From positions 1,217,001 to 1,281,000 of the forward strand of contig NC_066589.1 of NCBI RefSeq assembly GCF_905475345.1: a stretch of DNA of 64,000 nt. Reading direction: 5' to 3'. Positions 38,847 to 51,803 of this stretch are shown one piece after another. Source of the stretch: Vespula vulgaris (Eukaryota > Arthropoda > Insecta > Hymenoptera > Vespidae). Positions within the stretch are counted from its first letter, which is position 1. Every line of letters begins with the position of its first letter. The notes under the pieces are model-generated. The model was not told the origin of the DNA, ran no database searches, and saw only the letters and a list, made by a program, of their open reading frames with translations. The translations under genes and the position numbers were made by a program.

Positions 38847-39172
38847 AAACACCTGTCGGACTTCATTCTGGTTCGACTACACGAAAGCCGGCCGTGGCTG
38901 ACCGCAACAACGTCTATACTACTCCGGCAAGTAGTACGAGCGGATAGCTGCCTCGACCAAAGTGGAATGAGTTGTGCTATAGTCAGGCGCCACTCTACTT
39001 TCTCTCTCCTCTCTTTCTTTCTCACTCTCCATGTCTTTAGTCAGAATGTCCCAAGAGAAATGGACTCTGTCTTGATAGATAATTGCATGAAAGACGCCAA
39101 GTTTTCTAGTTGGTACGAAGCAAAAATAATATGATATCAAATAGCAACCCCTTTTTGTTTCTCTTCGTTTAT

Positions 39173-39216
39173 CTTCATCGTCATCGTCCTCGTCATCGTC
39201 ATCGTCATCGTCATCA
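39173..39216. repeat. (TCATCG)n hexamer-like repeat
   Basis: Alternating TCA and TCG triplets. Confidence 0.9.
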
Positions 39217-39400
39217 TGTAGGTGGAAAGAGAAAGTGTATTATCATTCGAATGCATTTCTCTATCGCTATCTATCCTGTCATGTGCTAGTCGCTCCATCT
39301 TTCTCTCCCTTTTTCTCTCTGTCCTTTTTCATGTTTTTCTCTTACTCTTTCTCTCTTTCTCTCTCTTTCTGCTTCGAATCCCTCGTTTCTCCTCGAGATG

Positions 39401-39471
39401 TTCGTCGTTGTCGTCGTCGTAGTCGTCGTAGTCGTCGTTGTCGTCATCGTCGTTGTCGTTGTCGTCGAAGA
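39401..39471. repeat. (CGT)n/(TGT) triplet tract
   Basis: CGT triplets interspersed with AGT, TGT and CAT. Confidence 0.9.
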
Positions 39472-39589
39472 AGGGGAAAAAGAATTTTCTGCGACTGCCA
39501 CAGTCGGAGAAGCATTAGAGATATTACGTGACGCATTTCGAGCCACGCCTTCTTATCGAAACTGAGGATCCTCTATCTATATGTTATAT

Positions 39590-39608
39590 TTCTTTTTTTT
39601 TCTTCTTT

Positions 39609-39640
<32 letters not shown>

Positions 39641-39665
39641 TTATTCTTTTCTTTTTTTTTTCTTT
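39590..39665. repeat. (TTTC)n
   Basis: T-rich tract with a core of about ten TTTC units. Confidence 0.9.
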
Positions 39666-40317
39666 TTCTATTCAGACCAAACGACCGTTCATTCGTTCGA
39701 CCGATCGACCGACGTATCGCTATGCTATGTAACTAATGTAATTAGATTTTCCAGCGCACGTTCGATCTTTCTTTATTTTTTTCTTTTTCTTTTTCAGTTT
39801 CTTTCTCTTCTTTCCTTTTATTTTGTTTGATTGTATTTTCGATATCGTTCACGTTCATCATGATCACGATCCTTAGTTATTTCTCACGTCGATTGATCGA
39901 TCTTCTCGGATAAACTTAACGTTCTCGATGAAAATAATGATTTATTCGTCCCTTGTCGATCAGGAGATCGACAAAAGGAAGAAAATCAACGATTAATATT
40001 TTTCTATCATTAAGGAAAATGTCAACGTATAGCGTACGGATATTTTTATCGGGATTAAGGTTAATTGTGAAGATTAAGTCAATGACAGTGGATGGGATGA
40101 GAATTTGTGAGTTTCGTTACAAGTATATGGCCCGATGGGACCGTATTCCAAGTTTATTACCGTGATAAAGGTATCAGAAAAAGAAAGAGAGAGACAGAAA
40201 GAAGGATTGAGAAAGAAAGAAAGAAAGAGAGAGAGAATACTTGAAATACGTTTGTAATACCGACCACGTTCTAACAGATCCATGAACGTTGCGAACGTTA
40301 GCCGTTTTTCAAGAAAG

Positions 40318-40353
40318 AAAAGTAGAAAAAGAAAGAAAAAGAGAGAAAAGAAG

Positions 40354-40417
<64 letters not shown>
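40318..40417. repeat. (GA)n
   Basis: A-rich purine start grading into a pure GA run. Confidence 0.95.
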
Positions 40418-40420
<3 letters not shown>

Positions 40421-41062
40421 GGTCATAAAATGAAGATGACAATCGGTCGTGCATCTCGGCTTTCAGTGTGGCTAATATTAAACCTCGTTGTCCATAACTT
40501 TTACGTCTTCCAAAGTTTTTCCTTCGGAAGGAAGAGAAAACTCTAGCGTCCTTTCTTGTGTTAGACGAATAAGAACTATGAATGTTTCATGTATTAGATA
40601 TATCGTGAAAAATAGGGACGACGACAAATTTTTCTTACCCATCGTATACATCGTATCTAAGTTGTTCGAGAGATTTGAAAAATATATTTCCTTGTAAGAA
40701 GTCTCATATAAATTGAAGAATATTTGACTTTAACAAAAAAAAAGAAAGAGAAAAGGAGAAAGAGAAGAATGAACGACAGAAAGGAAATTAAAAGTTAACG
40801 AAATTCTCTCGAGAGAATTTAATCCAACAGGATTACGAGAACAATAGTTGTGGCGTTTATCCTATCGGATTAATTTGGCATTTATTTAAACAATTTAAAT
40901 AAATAATCAATGACGTTAACTTTCTTTTCCTTCGTTCTTATTTCCTTTTTTTTCTTTTTTTTTTTTGATTTTCTTTGTTGTTTTTGCCAAAGGACGTTTC
41001 TTCGTCTTTTTTCTTTTTTCGCTTACATCATGACTCCTCGTCGCACCTTACTTCTCACGCAG

Positions 41063-41157
41063 AGGAGTTTCTCGTGACTGCCGATAAGGTGAAATTTTAT
41101 GACGCAATGTATAGAAGGGCCCCCGACAAGCCATTTGGCGCTTTAACCCGCCGGGAG
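41063..41157 (+). CDS. Candidate cassette exon inside the 28.6-kb intron
   Basis: Seen: a strong acceptor (long T-rich tract, then cttctcacgcag) is followed by 95 bases open in only one frame (two bases, then EFLVTADKVKFYDAMYRRAP, then DKPFGALTRRE) and ending CGGGAG|GTACAG, a good donor. The other two frames stop within the exon. The peptide is not recognised. Phase test: spliced after the 25404 donor it would hit TAA after seven new codons, and its own open frame leaves in phase 0, which does not fit the exon at 53998. Inferred: a poison or untranslated cassette exon, or an exon of another transcript. A fortuitous pair of splice motifs remains possible. Confidence 0.35.
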
Positions 41158-41279
41158 GTACAGTTTACTCCTGTCTGACATTTTTTAAAGAAATTCTTCC
41201 TCTCGCCTTGCCATCGAAGTCTCCCTTCATCGCTCCTGGCTGACATTATGCTAACTAGACTACGACCCTCGATATTTCG

Positions 41280-41360
41280 TTCTCTCTCTCTCTCTCTTTC
41301 TCTCCTTCTCTCTCTCTCTCTTTCTCTTTCTCTCTCGCTCTGTTCATGCGTACCTTCGAA

Positions 41361-41413
<53 letters not shown>
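41280..41413. repeat. CT run facing GA run (inverted pair)
   Basis: CT-rich arm 41280-41340 and GA-rich arm 41358-41413 are inverted complements around a short unique spacer. Confidence 0.9.
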
Positions 41414-41416
<3 letters not shown>

Positions 41417-42098
41417 GCTTGATCTATGAGCTTTCCCCAATCCCGAACGTTCGCTTGTTAACACCTACAAGATGAACCACTGACTCCTCTCGGACATGTG
41501 GTAGACACCCTGCATTCTCCCTTTCTATCAAAAAGTTAAAACAACCCTCCTAATCTCTTAACCAAAGAAGTATGAAATTTTCGATTAAGAATTTGATATC
41601 AGATTATTAGAATGAATATATATTTAAGATTATTCTTCTGGTATCAATACTTATCGTCCTATCGTAATCCTGTCGTCGTCCTTTCTCTTTTGATGGCTTG
41701 TTATCGATAGATAAAATACACATACATACATACATACACACATACATACATACATATATGTATGTATATATATATATATATACCTACGCATATCGACGTG
41801 AAAATTGTTGATGGATAATAAAAATGGAAAGGACTGGTATGAACCGGACGATAACAGGAAAGAGTAGAAAAAATCAATAGACGAAGAGCGTGATCACCGG
41901 TAGGAGAGAGGTCCCAGGCATCAATCATAATACACAATACTGTCGACGATGGTATATAATGTTTGTCACTAAAAACGACTTGATTTTGACGTTGACTCCT
42001 ACCGAGTTGGTCGAAGGAAAATGGCTCGGTTTCTCTCTCTCTCTCCCTCTCTTTCCCTCCTTCTCTTTCTATCCATCTCTTTCTCTCTCTTTAAAACT

Positions 42099-42132
<34 letters not shown>

Positions 42133-42416
42133 ATTTCTCTCTCTTTCTCTCCACTTTTTCCTGATGTGTTTATGTCACAAGTCTAGCATATTTCAGCGTT
42201 ATTCCGACGACGGGAATCCGATACAGAATGTCGCGTTGTCGAGACAGTGAAAATCGGAAAAGAGATCGCTCGTCGACGCTCAAGCGGCTTTATCGAAAAT
42301 TTATCTACCTTATTGACGCGAGAGCCGCGATAGCTTGCTTTTATACACGAGAAAGAGAGAGAAACGGAAGGAGAAGCTGACGGATGGACTACGAGAATCG
42401 TATGTATGTATTAACG

Positions 42417-42424
42417 AATAGAGA

Positions 42425-42462
<38 letters not shown>
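42417..42462. repeat. (GA)n
   Basis: GA run with two GGGA interruptions. Confidence 0.9.
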
Positions 42463-42464
<2 letters not shown>

Positions 42465-45400
42465 CGAAAAAGGGTGAAAAAATTGTTGCTACTCCTCCTG
42501 CTACTCCGTCGAAACGACGAGCTCTCTATCCGTCGTTGACGTGAGCGACGATTTACGCGAGATAAAAACCCTTTCGAGAGCGTACGGCATATTGCACGAC
42601 ACTGTAAAGCCCTTTCGAAAGGGACAGCTAAGCCGTCCTTTTGCCGCTTAACAACGAGTGCTCTTGCCAAAGTTTATTCTATTCGCTTTACTCCAACGAT
42701 TCTTCTTCATCCATTGAATTACCTACTTTTTCTTTTTTTTTCTTTTTTTTTTTTGCTTACTTTCGTTTCGTTTTTTAATTTTCTTTCGTTTTGTTTCGTT
42801 CCCCTTTTTTTTTTCTTTCTCTCCTTCGTTTTTTGTCCTTCCTTATTTTTTTTTTCTTTTCTTTTTTTTTTGATCATGACTTTTAGAATCGTATTAGCAT
42901 CAACGAGATTTTTCATTTATTTAGATACGTACGTGTCTCTTTATACGGGCGTCAAGTATCTTGATATTTATCTGTAAACGTACACTGATATTTATCGCGT
43001 GCTTTTATCGATTTTACGACTATGTAACATTCGGCGTTAATTCGCGGTTAAGTTTCAAAACGAATTAAATACCATGTAAAATTTCGAATACCGAAACACA
43101 TACGCTTACGAAACTTAACTGATTGCGTAGCATACGTACATAAATCATGATCCTGTGATTTTAAAGGGAAATATTAATATATCCGATATATAAAAGATCT
43201 ATCGAATAGTTAAAAAAGAAAAAAGGAAACAAACAAGAACATGAAATATTCATATAATTTTTTGTTTGTTTCCGGACAATGATCGGTCATTTTCAAATTG
43301 TTCGATCGAATCCTTTTAATTTTTGTTTCGAGTGTTCATTAACGGACCCTCGTTCGTTTCAATATAAAAAAAAAAAAAAAAAAAAGAAAAAAGAAAAAAC
43401 GAAGGGAAACCATAACTAACAAGTAAAACTTTGAATATAGTATTAATCCATGTATATAGGAGTGTTAGATTATTTTTCCATTTTCGAATTTATTTATAAC
43501 ATAGTTATATCCAGAATCTGTGTTTTATTGTAAACCTTAGTTTAAGTGAATAATATATTTTACTCGTTTACTTTTTTCTATTTCCGCAACGATCTCTTTC
43601 GGTTTATAACGATCCTGGAAAATTCGAAAACATTACAGCAACCATTTATATTGGGTTTATCCTACGTTTGAAAACAACAAACAAACAAACAAAAAATGAA
43701 AAAAAGTGAAATAAATCGTTCCGAGTATTAATAAAATCCGTCGTAACGCGTAAAACCGATTAGCTGAGTTCGCTTTGGAACGGAATAAAAAACACGTGCT
43801 CCTATCTTTAAATCATTTACATCGAATATCGAATGTTATCGAAAGTGATTACTATTTTTTACGTAGAGCTCTATTTTTCCTATTTTTTCTCTTACGGAAC
43901 ACTCGGAACGTTCTCCAATAGAATCTCTGTTTCATCACAGCTGGTTCAGGATATTATCTGTTCTTCGTTTTTTCTTTCTTTTTTTTTCTTTTCATTGAAA
44001 AATACAGAATAAATACTACTATTTTGTTATCATTATTGCGAAAAACTTTAGTTTTGTTTTGTAAATTATATTCGTTATTTAAGAAGCAAATAATGTTGAG
44101 ATTTCAAACTTGAACTATTCGTATTTCGATTAAAGAAAAATATGTTATCTAAAATCGATAAACAAGTTTATTTTCTTTGTATATCAATGGTTTATTTGAA
44201 CTTGGTTAACTCGCATCTGATGAATCGTTCGACGATGAATTTTACAAAAAAGAAATAAATAAATCATTTTTTCAAAAATCACGACCGAAGTCTGAAAGTT
44301 TGTTAATAAAAATCTTAAAAATTTTCTCTTATCCCTCTCTCTCTCTCTCTCTCTCTTGTGTATTTTGCTTCTTAGGTAAATGTTAAAAATATATTTTATT
44401 ATATAGTTTCTTTATACATAATAAAATATATTTTTATTACATAATAAAAAATATCATTATTACATATACTCTCTATTCTCGTTTCTCTATTTTGTTATAT
44501 AGTTTCTTTTGCGTTTTCGGATGAATTATTAAAATAGATCTACTTTATTTGGATATAAAAAAAGAGAACAAAGAAAGGTAGCAATTTTAACGTAATATCG
44601 TACAAACTTGTACGAACAATCTCTTATTTTATTCTGTCTCTCTTATTTCATTGAAAAAAGCGTGCGAGAGCATGTAAAATACACGCTCTCGAAAAACTTG
44701 CTGAATTTCGTCGCGTTTATCCCGAACTTACACACACGCCTACTTTCTGCTATATTTGCACACTCGTCTGTCGGTCTCCTGGGAGACACGAAACGTCCTG
44801 CATTCACAAGAGAGTCGCGAGTCATTTTCTACTGGATTCTACGTTTATAGATACCTACAAGTAAAACTTTTCTTTTCTTTCTTCTTCCTCGTTGAGCCGA
44901 GAAATAAACTGGAAGATTGAAGAAAAAGAAAATCGGGAATTAAATTACACGAACAAAGAAAGAGAATAACGAGATTATTTAAACTAAATATTCTACAATA
45001 GAAATACAAATTTAATTGTTACGCAATACTATATATACATATTTATTATATTTAATAAATGTATGCATTTATATCATCATGTAAATATATATCTACATAA
45101 TGAATACAATGATATTTATCATGTATATAAATGTAAATATAAATATAAATTATATATCTATCCAAATATAAATTTCATAAATAACAAACGATACGAATGC
45201 CGAAGGAGTACGAAATTTCATTGATAGAAAATTCAATCGGGAACAATCTAAAAAAAAAAGCTCCTCGACTCTCACCCCTTTCGCAAGAATTCTCCATCGG
45301 CAATCAAACTTTTCCGTAACACAAATCACATTTTCAACGATTCGTCGTAGTATTGAGGATATGGGAGATCTACTCTCTCGTTCTGAATATTTTTTTCTTT

Positions 45401-46518
45401 GTGTTTTTTTTTTCTTTTTTGTTGTACTTTTTTCTCCCTCTCTCTTTCTCTCTTTCTCTGTCTATGAACGAAACGAACGAGGCTGCAATTCGATCGACGA
45501 AAGGAAACTCCTGCTTTTTTTCGCATTAGAACGACGGCAATGAATCAGAAAATGATGGGTACGAAAATTACACGCGTAATGCACCGTGAAATGAACAGAT
45601 CGTTCGGAAATATCAGGATAATATTCAAACGCGAAAGGAACTATACAAAACGATCTCGCATTACGATCTCACGTTTTATCTCATTTTTCTTTACCTTCTT
45701 CTTCAACCTCTTCCATCCATCTCTTATTTCTCTGTGTAATCTTTAAAAAGAAAAAAGAAAGAAAAATCTTTTTTTCTTCCCCATCCTCGTCTGTACATAC
45801 ATAAGATACGATAAAAGGATTCGTTATCATATTTTATACTTTACCTTTCCTCGTTTTAAATCATAAATGAAATTATTACAATCCCGTTAACGTTACTCAA
45901 ACGAAATCTGACAAAAATTCAAGACGTTCGATGGGTTAAAAATGTTATATATTATAAATTAGAGATATATACCAAATTAAATCAAGTATAATTCAATATC
46001 ATATTACGTATATATAACTTTAATTTTTATCATATTACTTTTTCTTCTTTCGTTTTTATTTATTTTTCTTTCTTCTTTTCTTCCTTTTTATTTTCTTCTT
46101 CTTTCTTCTCTTCTTCTTTTCTTTTTTTTTCTTTTTGTCAAACTTGTTAAAGTCACGAAACGCATCGCTGTAGTATTCTTTTCGGATCCCTTTTTCAAGC
46201 AAGAACCGTTCGTTGCATTCTCGTTGATGGACGAGATGCGTTCGTTCGTCTCTTTCCCCATACATCAATTTGGCAAGTTCGCATATCAGAGAAACGCCAA
46301 GCCTCTTCAACCCTCTTTCTTCAACTTCTCTCTCTCTCTCTCTCTCTTTCTCTCTTTCTCTCTATCTATCTTTCTTTTCTCTTTTTCCCAACGGCTCGAC
46401 CACACCCTCCGTACTCGTCTATTCTCTTTTCCTGCCTCTTATCAATCGAAACGCGATGTGTCTGCAGGATAAAATGCGCCGTACTTAGCGACAGGATCAA
46501 AGGATTCGCCGATATGAT

Positions 46519-46524
<6 letters not shown>

Positions 46525-46569
<45 letters not shown>

Positions 46570-46581
46570 GGAGAGAGAAAG
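46525..46581. repeat. (GA)n
   Basis: GA run with GATA and GGGA interruptions. Confidence 0.9.
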
Positions 46582-47414
46582 AGGACCAGACGTACGCGTG
46601 CGACTCGTTTTTGCAACATGCAATTTTTATCTTCGTCTTTTACTGCGTTTCCAAAAAATAAAAAACAAAAAAAGAGAAAGAATGAGAAAAAGCAAAAAAA
46701 AAGAACAAGAGAAAGAGAAGAGTGGAGTATGGCTGTCTCCTCTTTCGAATCCTCTCCCTTTTTTCGTCATTCCACTCGAAAGCGATCCGTGACAAAGGCT
46801 CGCCACTTGTAGGACCAACCATGATTTTTTTCGTCCTGCTATTACTATACCTTGATTCCGACAAAGCAACGGTCGACTTCAAATGATCCCTCTTTCTTTG
46901 AATAATTTTATCTGGGGAAAAAATTTCACGAGTGACGACGAATACGTCATAGTTACTTACAAAAATGATCGTAATATATTCCGATCGGAAATTTTTCATA
47001 AAACGTAGCGTATCGTTGTTTTTCCTTCTTTTTATCTTCTTCTTCCTTTTTTATTTCCGTACGATCCCTGACACCTATGCTTGACACCGATATCGTTGAA
47101 AATTTAATCGACTCGTTACGTCACTTCCTTCCTCCTTTTTCCAATACCAAAAGCAACATTTTAGACGTTTCAATGGGGTATGAAGGGAAAGTGTGTGGGT
47201 AGACGCGAATTGGAGTATCTTCGAAGGTCGAGAAGCGTTCCTGTCCTTACACGGTCGATGGTTTGTTATACACACGAGAAAACGGCGGAAGCAATTCAAT
47301 CGGAGTTGGTAGCAGCCAACAGCTGAGACACCCAACGAGAATTTTCCTCTCTTTCTATTCGTTTTCTATCCTGTTCTCTTTTCTCTTCTTATCTTTTCTT
47401 TTTTTCTTTAGTCG

Positions 47415-47417
<3 letters not shown>

Positions 47418-47463
<46 letters not shown>

Positions 47464-47465
47464 CT
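47418..47465. repeat. (CT)n
   Basis: Near-perfect CT run. Confidence 0.95.
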
Positions 47466-48452
47466 CTTCCCTTCTTATTTTGTCTTTTTTTAGTTTCTCT
47501 CTCTTTTTCCGTCTCTCTGTTTCTCTATTGACTCCTCCCTTTTCCTTCGTGACTACCAGCCGTTTCTCAGCATTCCCAGTATGATTTACGATAGTGGTAG
47601 GACGCACGTACGTCGATGTAAGTTAAACGATACTCTTCGAGCCTGTATTTCCGGTGTGCCTATCGCAGATTTACTGCGACATCGAAACCATGCGTGCCAT
47701 GGAAAAGAAAAGCATTTTCCTTCCTTATACTCCTTTTCTTATACTTCTTTCCAACGTTGGAAGAGAGAAAAAGAAAGAGAGAGAGAGAGGGAGGGAGTGG
47801 AAATTTAAAATATAAATTTCACATTGTGACATAGCTTCCCGACATAACCACTCCGATCCTCTCCTCTTCGCGTTCGCGACGTTACGAGCGTCGTCAGCGA
47901 ACGCGCATTATGCGATTAACTTTTTGATTTATTTTCGAATAGGGGATAGAGCTCGAATACCATTCTACTATAGAGAGAGAAAGATAGAGAAGGATGGAAA
48001 AGTTTATTTTACAGTGATTTTCGTATATCCAATTACGATTAGCGAGAGAAATGTCGCGTCGTATTAAATTGGATTATTAAATAATATCTCGTATCATTGA
48101 GGGAATGTAGATCGGAAATCGAGATAATTAGATAATTTCAAGTTTTGAGATAACGTCGAGGTCGTGCATATGACCCTGGTAATGGAGAATAAATCGAGGA
48201 GTTCCAGAGATAGAGAGATAGAGATGGAGATGGAAGAAAAACATGAAAGAAAGAAAGAGGAGGTTGAATACGTGGCCGGGATTTTTCACAAATCGATTAT
48301 GGCAATTCAATCCGGAAAAGGGGCTCTGGGTGAATGTGTGAGGTGGGATTTGTCGTTTCGACGTAGTACGAACGTCGAATCACGGTTTATCCAATGTAAG
48401 CGAAAGAGAAGAAGAGATAGTGAATAGAGGTAAAGAAACGAGAGAAAGAGAC

Positions 48453-48483
<31 letters not shown>

Positions 48484-49099
48484 AAGCTTCATTGAAGGCC
48501 TCTCGGATGTTCTCCATCCGTTTTCTGTCCGGAATCGTCTATGTTTTCTTTCCGTTTCCGGGCAACCGAGAATCGAGAGAAGGACTGAGAAGGACTCCTG
48601 TTGAACGAAGAATGAAAGAATAAGAAGAAAAAGACAAAGATAGACCGAGATAAGGAAGGAAAGTCAGATGGAGAAAAAGAGAGAGAGAGAGAGAGAGAGA
48701 GGAGGAGACTAAATAAGAGCCACTTAAACGAGATACTTCAAAAGTTTACCAAAGGTAACTCAAACGCGAGCGAGTAGAGTTGTTCGCATGAACGTTAAAA
48801 TCGAAAAGGAAGAAAAACTTTTTCATCCGAATTATCGAACATGTTCGACTTTATTCGTAGAGTAAAAACATCATTCTTTAACGCTATTCGGTAACCCTGA
48901 TATTTTTTAGATTTACAAAAATATATATATATATTTTATTAGCGACATATACTCGACGAGAGATGGAAATATGAACTCGTGGAAATCGATTTCGAGTTAT
49001 GTGAGATTGTGCGAGCGCGTATGTTCACATACGTACATACGTACGAACGTACATACGCGTATGTACGCATGCTCGTTCGTTCATATAATAAAGATCTCG

Positions 49100-49260
49100 C
49101 ATGCGAGGATAGCAAAGAGTTTTTATTTGGCGCTCGCGTTGCCGCTATTAGACGTGTCACAACAAGAGATATGCTGGCTCGCTAACGGCCCCCGACGTTT
49201 AAAGCGTTTCGCACCATAATTTCCTTGATTAAGCCGAGATACGTGGCGAGTTGCCAAGAA
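49100..49260. promoter_or_regulatory. Possible intronic regulatory element
   Basis: Compact unique block after the palindrome at 49048-49067, with CTCGCATGCGAG (49096-49107, perfect 12-bp palindrome), a TTTTTATTTGG word and a ggcgctcgcgttgccgct stretch. It is open in one plus frame for about 50 codons, but without splice signals. Confidence 0.15.
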
Positions 49261-49315
49261 GGGTGTGTGAGAGAGAGAAAGAGAGAAAAGGGAGGAGAGG
49301 AGGGAGAGATAGCGA

Positions 49316-49347
<32 letters not shown>

Positions 49348-50942
49348 TCATAGGGCGAGGGCGCGAGTATGTCCGCTCGCTCGTAAATAACATCGCGAAT
49401 TAAGCGTGTAATTTCCGCGCGAATTACGAGCGAACGACCAAACAGAAAGAAAGAGAGAGAGAGAGAGAGGGAGAGAGATTCCAACTGACTATGTTACTCC
49501 TCTCCGATATACTTTTATTGCTTCGTGAAATACGAAACAGAAAGGAAACGTCTCGGTAGATGAAAGAAAAATTGACAATATCGCGAGGAAACGCTTAAAT
49601 ATTTCAGCTATGCTCGAAGCGTACGTCAACAGATCGATTTCCTATATATATGTATATATATGTATCGCACGTATATATGTATGTATATACATATATACAT
49701 ACATCGTTCTCATGCGTGGGAATCGTCTTTCATGTTTCTTTTCTTTTTTTATTTTTAGTTTTATTCTTTTTTTTTGTATTGTTTTTTATTTCGAGTGCAG
49801 TGGATTTTCAACGGGTCGTTATCTTCTCTTCTTTTTTTTTTCTTTTTTTCTTTTTTTTTTTTATTCTGATTACGTGAGCCGAGTTAGTAAAACGAAGCAC
49901 GTCATCAAGAAGTGATTAATTACGTTCCAGTGTGCCGTTATATACTACCTTTGCTGTTTAATAATAATCATATGGTGACTATTTCGTTTTTCTTTTTTTT
50001 TCTTTTTTTATTCGTGATTCGAGATGGACATTGTAAAGAACGACGGGAGATAATTTATCGAGTGAACTGTCACAACGCTGTTCTCTTTTTTATCTAAATA
50101 GTTTTAATGGGGACGTTTTGTCAATAATTTCATATCCGTCCTTCGTTATCGAATTATATTTAAAAAGAATCTTTTTTCTTTCTTCCTTTATTTTATTTTA
50201 TTTTATTCCTTTTTTTCAAAAAAAAAAGACACACAGGAAATTTATTTATATCCGATTACATTTTTATAGAATTTCGTGGACACATTTTAATAAACTTTTT
50301 ATTACCTATATATTATTCGATATATACATGTAAATATATGTATATATCTCATTTATTTTTAAAGATTCATTATTAAGAGTATAGGACGTGCAATTTGAAA
50401 GTATTACCATCGTCAATACCCCTGGGATCGTTTTAGCATTGTTTATGAAATGGCGAAAAATTCTCGGATACGCAAGAAGAAGATACTTCTCATTTTCCTT
50501 GAGATTGAAAGGAAAGAAAGAAAGAGATGGAGAGAGAGAAAGAGAAAGAGAAAGAGAGAGAACGAGAGAAAGAGAAAGCGTATGGGAAGTACTACGCATC
50601 TGTTCCTCGTGATTGATGCGTAAATTACGTTTTCGCGACACGCACCTGGGTCCCCAGTTATATACCCTCCACATCGAGGAGGAATCGATTCTTTTGCGTT
50701 TTCGAAAACACATGCTGTGCAAAAGCAAAAAGAAAGGATTTATCTTTCAATCTCGATCGACTAGAACAGAAATGCCGATGGTTACGCTGTTGGAATTTTG
50801 CGAGTATGATGAAAATCGAATTTTTAATTATCGCGAATCCATGGCGTTCATTTATTTTGCCTTGTCCAATTAAAAATTCGTTTTAACGATACGAAGTTAT
50901 GCGATGTTCATTTTTATTTATTTTTATTTTTTACTTTTTATT

Positions 50943-51008
50943 TATTTAAAATAATAATAATAATAATAATTATTATTATTATTATTATTATTATTGTTGT
51001 TGTTGTTT
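50943..51008. repeat. (AAT)n(ATT)n(GTT)n
   Basis: AAT triplets switch to the complementary ATT triplets, forming a natural hairpin, then to GTT. Confidence 0.9.
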
Positions 51009-51257
51009 TTGTTGTTATTGTTTTCTTTTTTTTAATTTTTATTTCGAGTCGTCGTTACTCGTCGTCATTTGCTTCTTTGTCTCTTCCTTTCCTTTTTTTC
51101 CTTTCATAAATGCACCAGCTTTCTTTCACCGAGCCGAGTAACTACAGTCGGAGGAAATTTCTCACGCACCTGTTTACGGCATTGCAAGAATCCATTAATT
51201 ATGTACGATATTCGTCGTAGGTATGTATACCTAGCCGAGACTCGCTGTTGACTCGAG

Positions 51258-51321
51258 CTGGTCTGGTTTAGTCTGGGTCTGGGTTTGGTCTGGTCTGGTC
51301 TGGTCTGGTCTGGTCTGGTCG
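51258..51321. repeat. (TCTGG)n pentanucleotide array
   Basis: Degenerate TCTGGT/TCTGGG units on the left give way to seven perfect TCTGG units on the right. Confidence 0.95.
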
Positions 51322-51745
51322 TTTGCGAAGTCGTATATAAATTTTTGGTCATTTAGAGTAGGCAGTCTCATTATCCGAATATTTTTCAGTATTAAACGAG
51401 ATTGTTAACACGCGTTAAAGAAAAAGAAAAACGACATTGGGAAGGGGGAAAATCTTTTTATATAGGTACGTAACAGGTCATCGAACTTATGGAAAAAATT
51501 GTTTCAGGGTATAAGCACGAAATTTCTGGAACGTTAATTAAAGAAATAAACAACCGGATTTTAAAGATTGATCTTTGCGTGGACCGTTGCGAAGGACCGT
51601 AATTTTTTTTCTTTTCCTTCTCTTTTTTTCTTTTATACTTTATTTCTTTTTCCCTTCTCCTTTTCTTTTTCTCTTCGGAAAAGGGACGAACAACCGTAAC
51701 TCTTTCGTTAAAGTCTCGCGCCATAAACTCGGAGAAAGTGTACCC

Positions 51746-51750
<5 letters not shown>

Positions 51751-51789
<39 letters not shown>

Positions 51790-51803
51790 CTTTCTCTTTC
51801 TCA
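51751..51803. repeat. (CT)n
   Basis: CT run. Confidence 0.9.

Noticed and set aside
48164..48427. 87-codon plus-strand frame
   Set aside because: Lysine/glutamate-rich from GA-type sequence, with no supporting signals.
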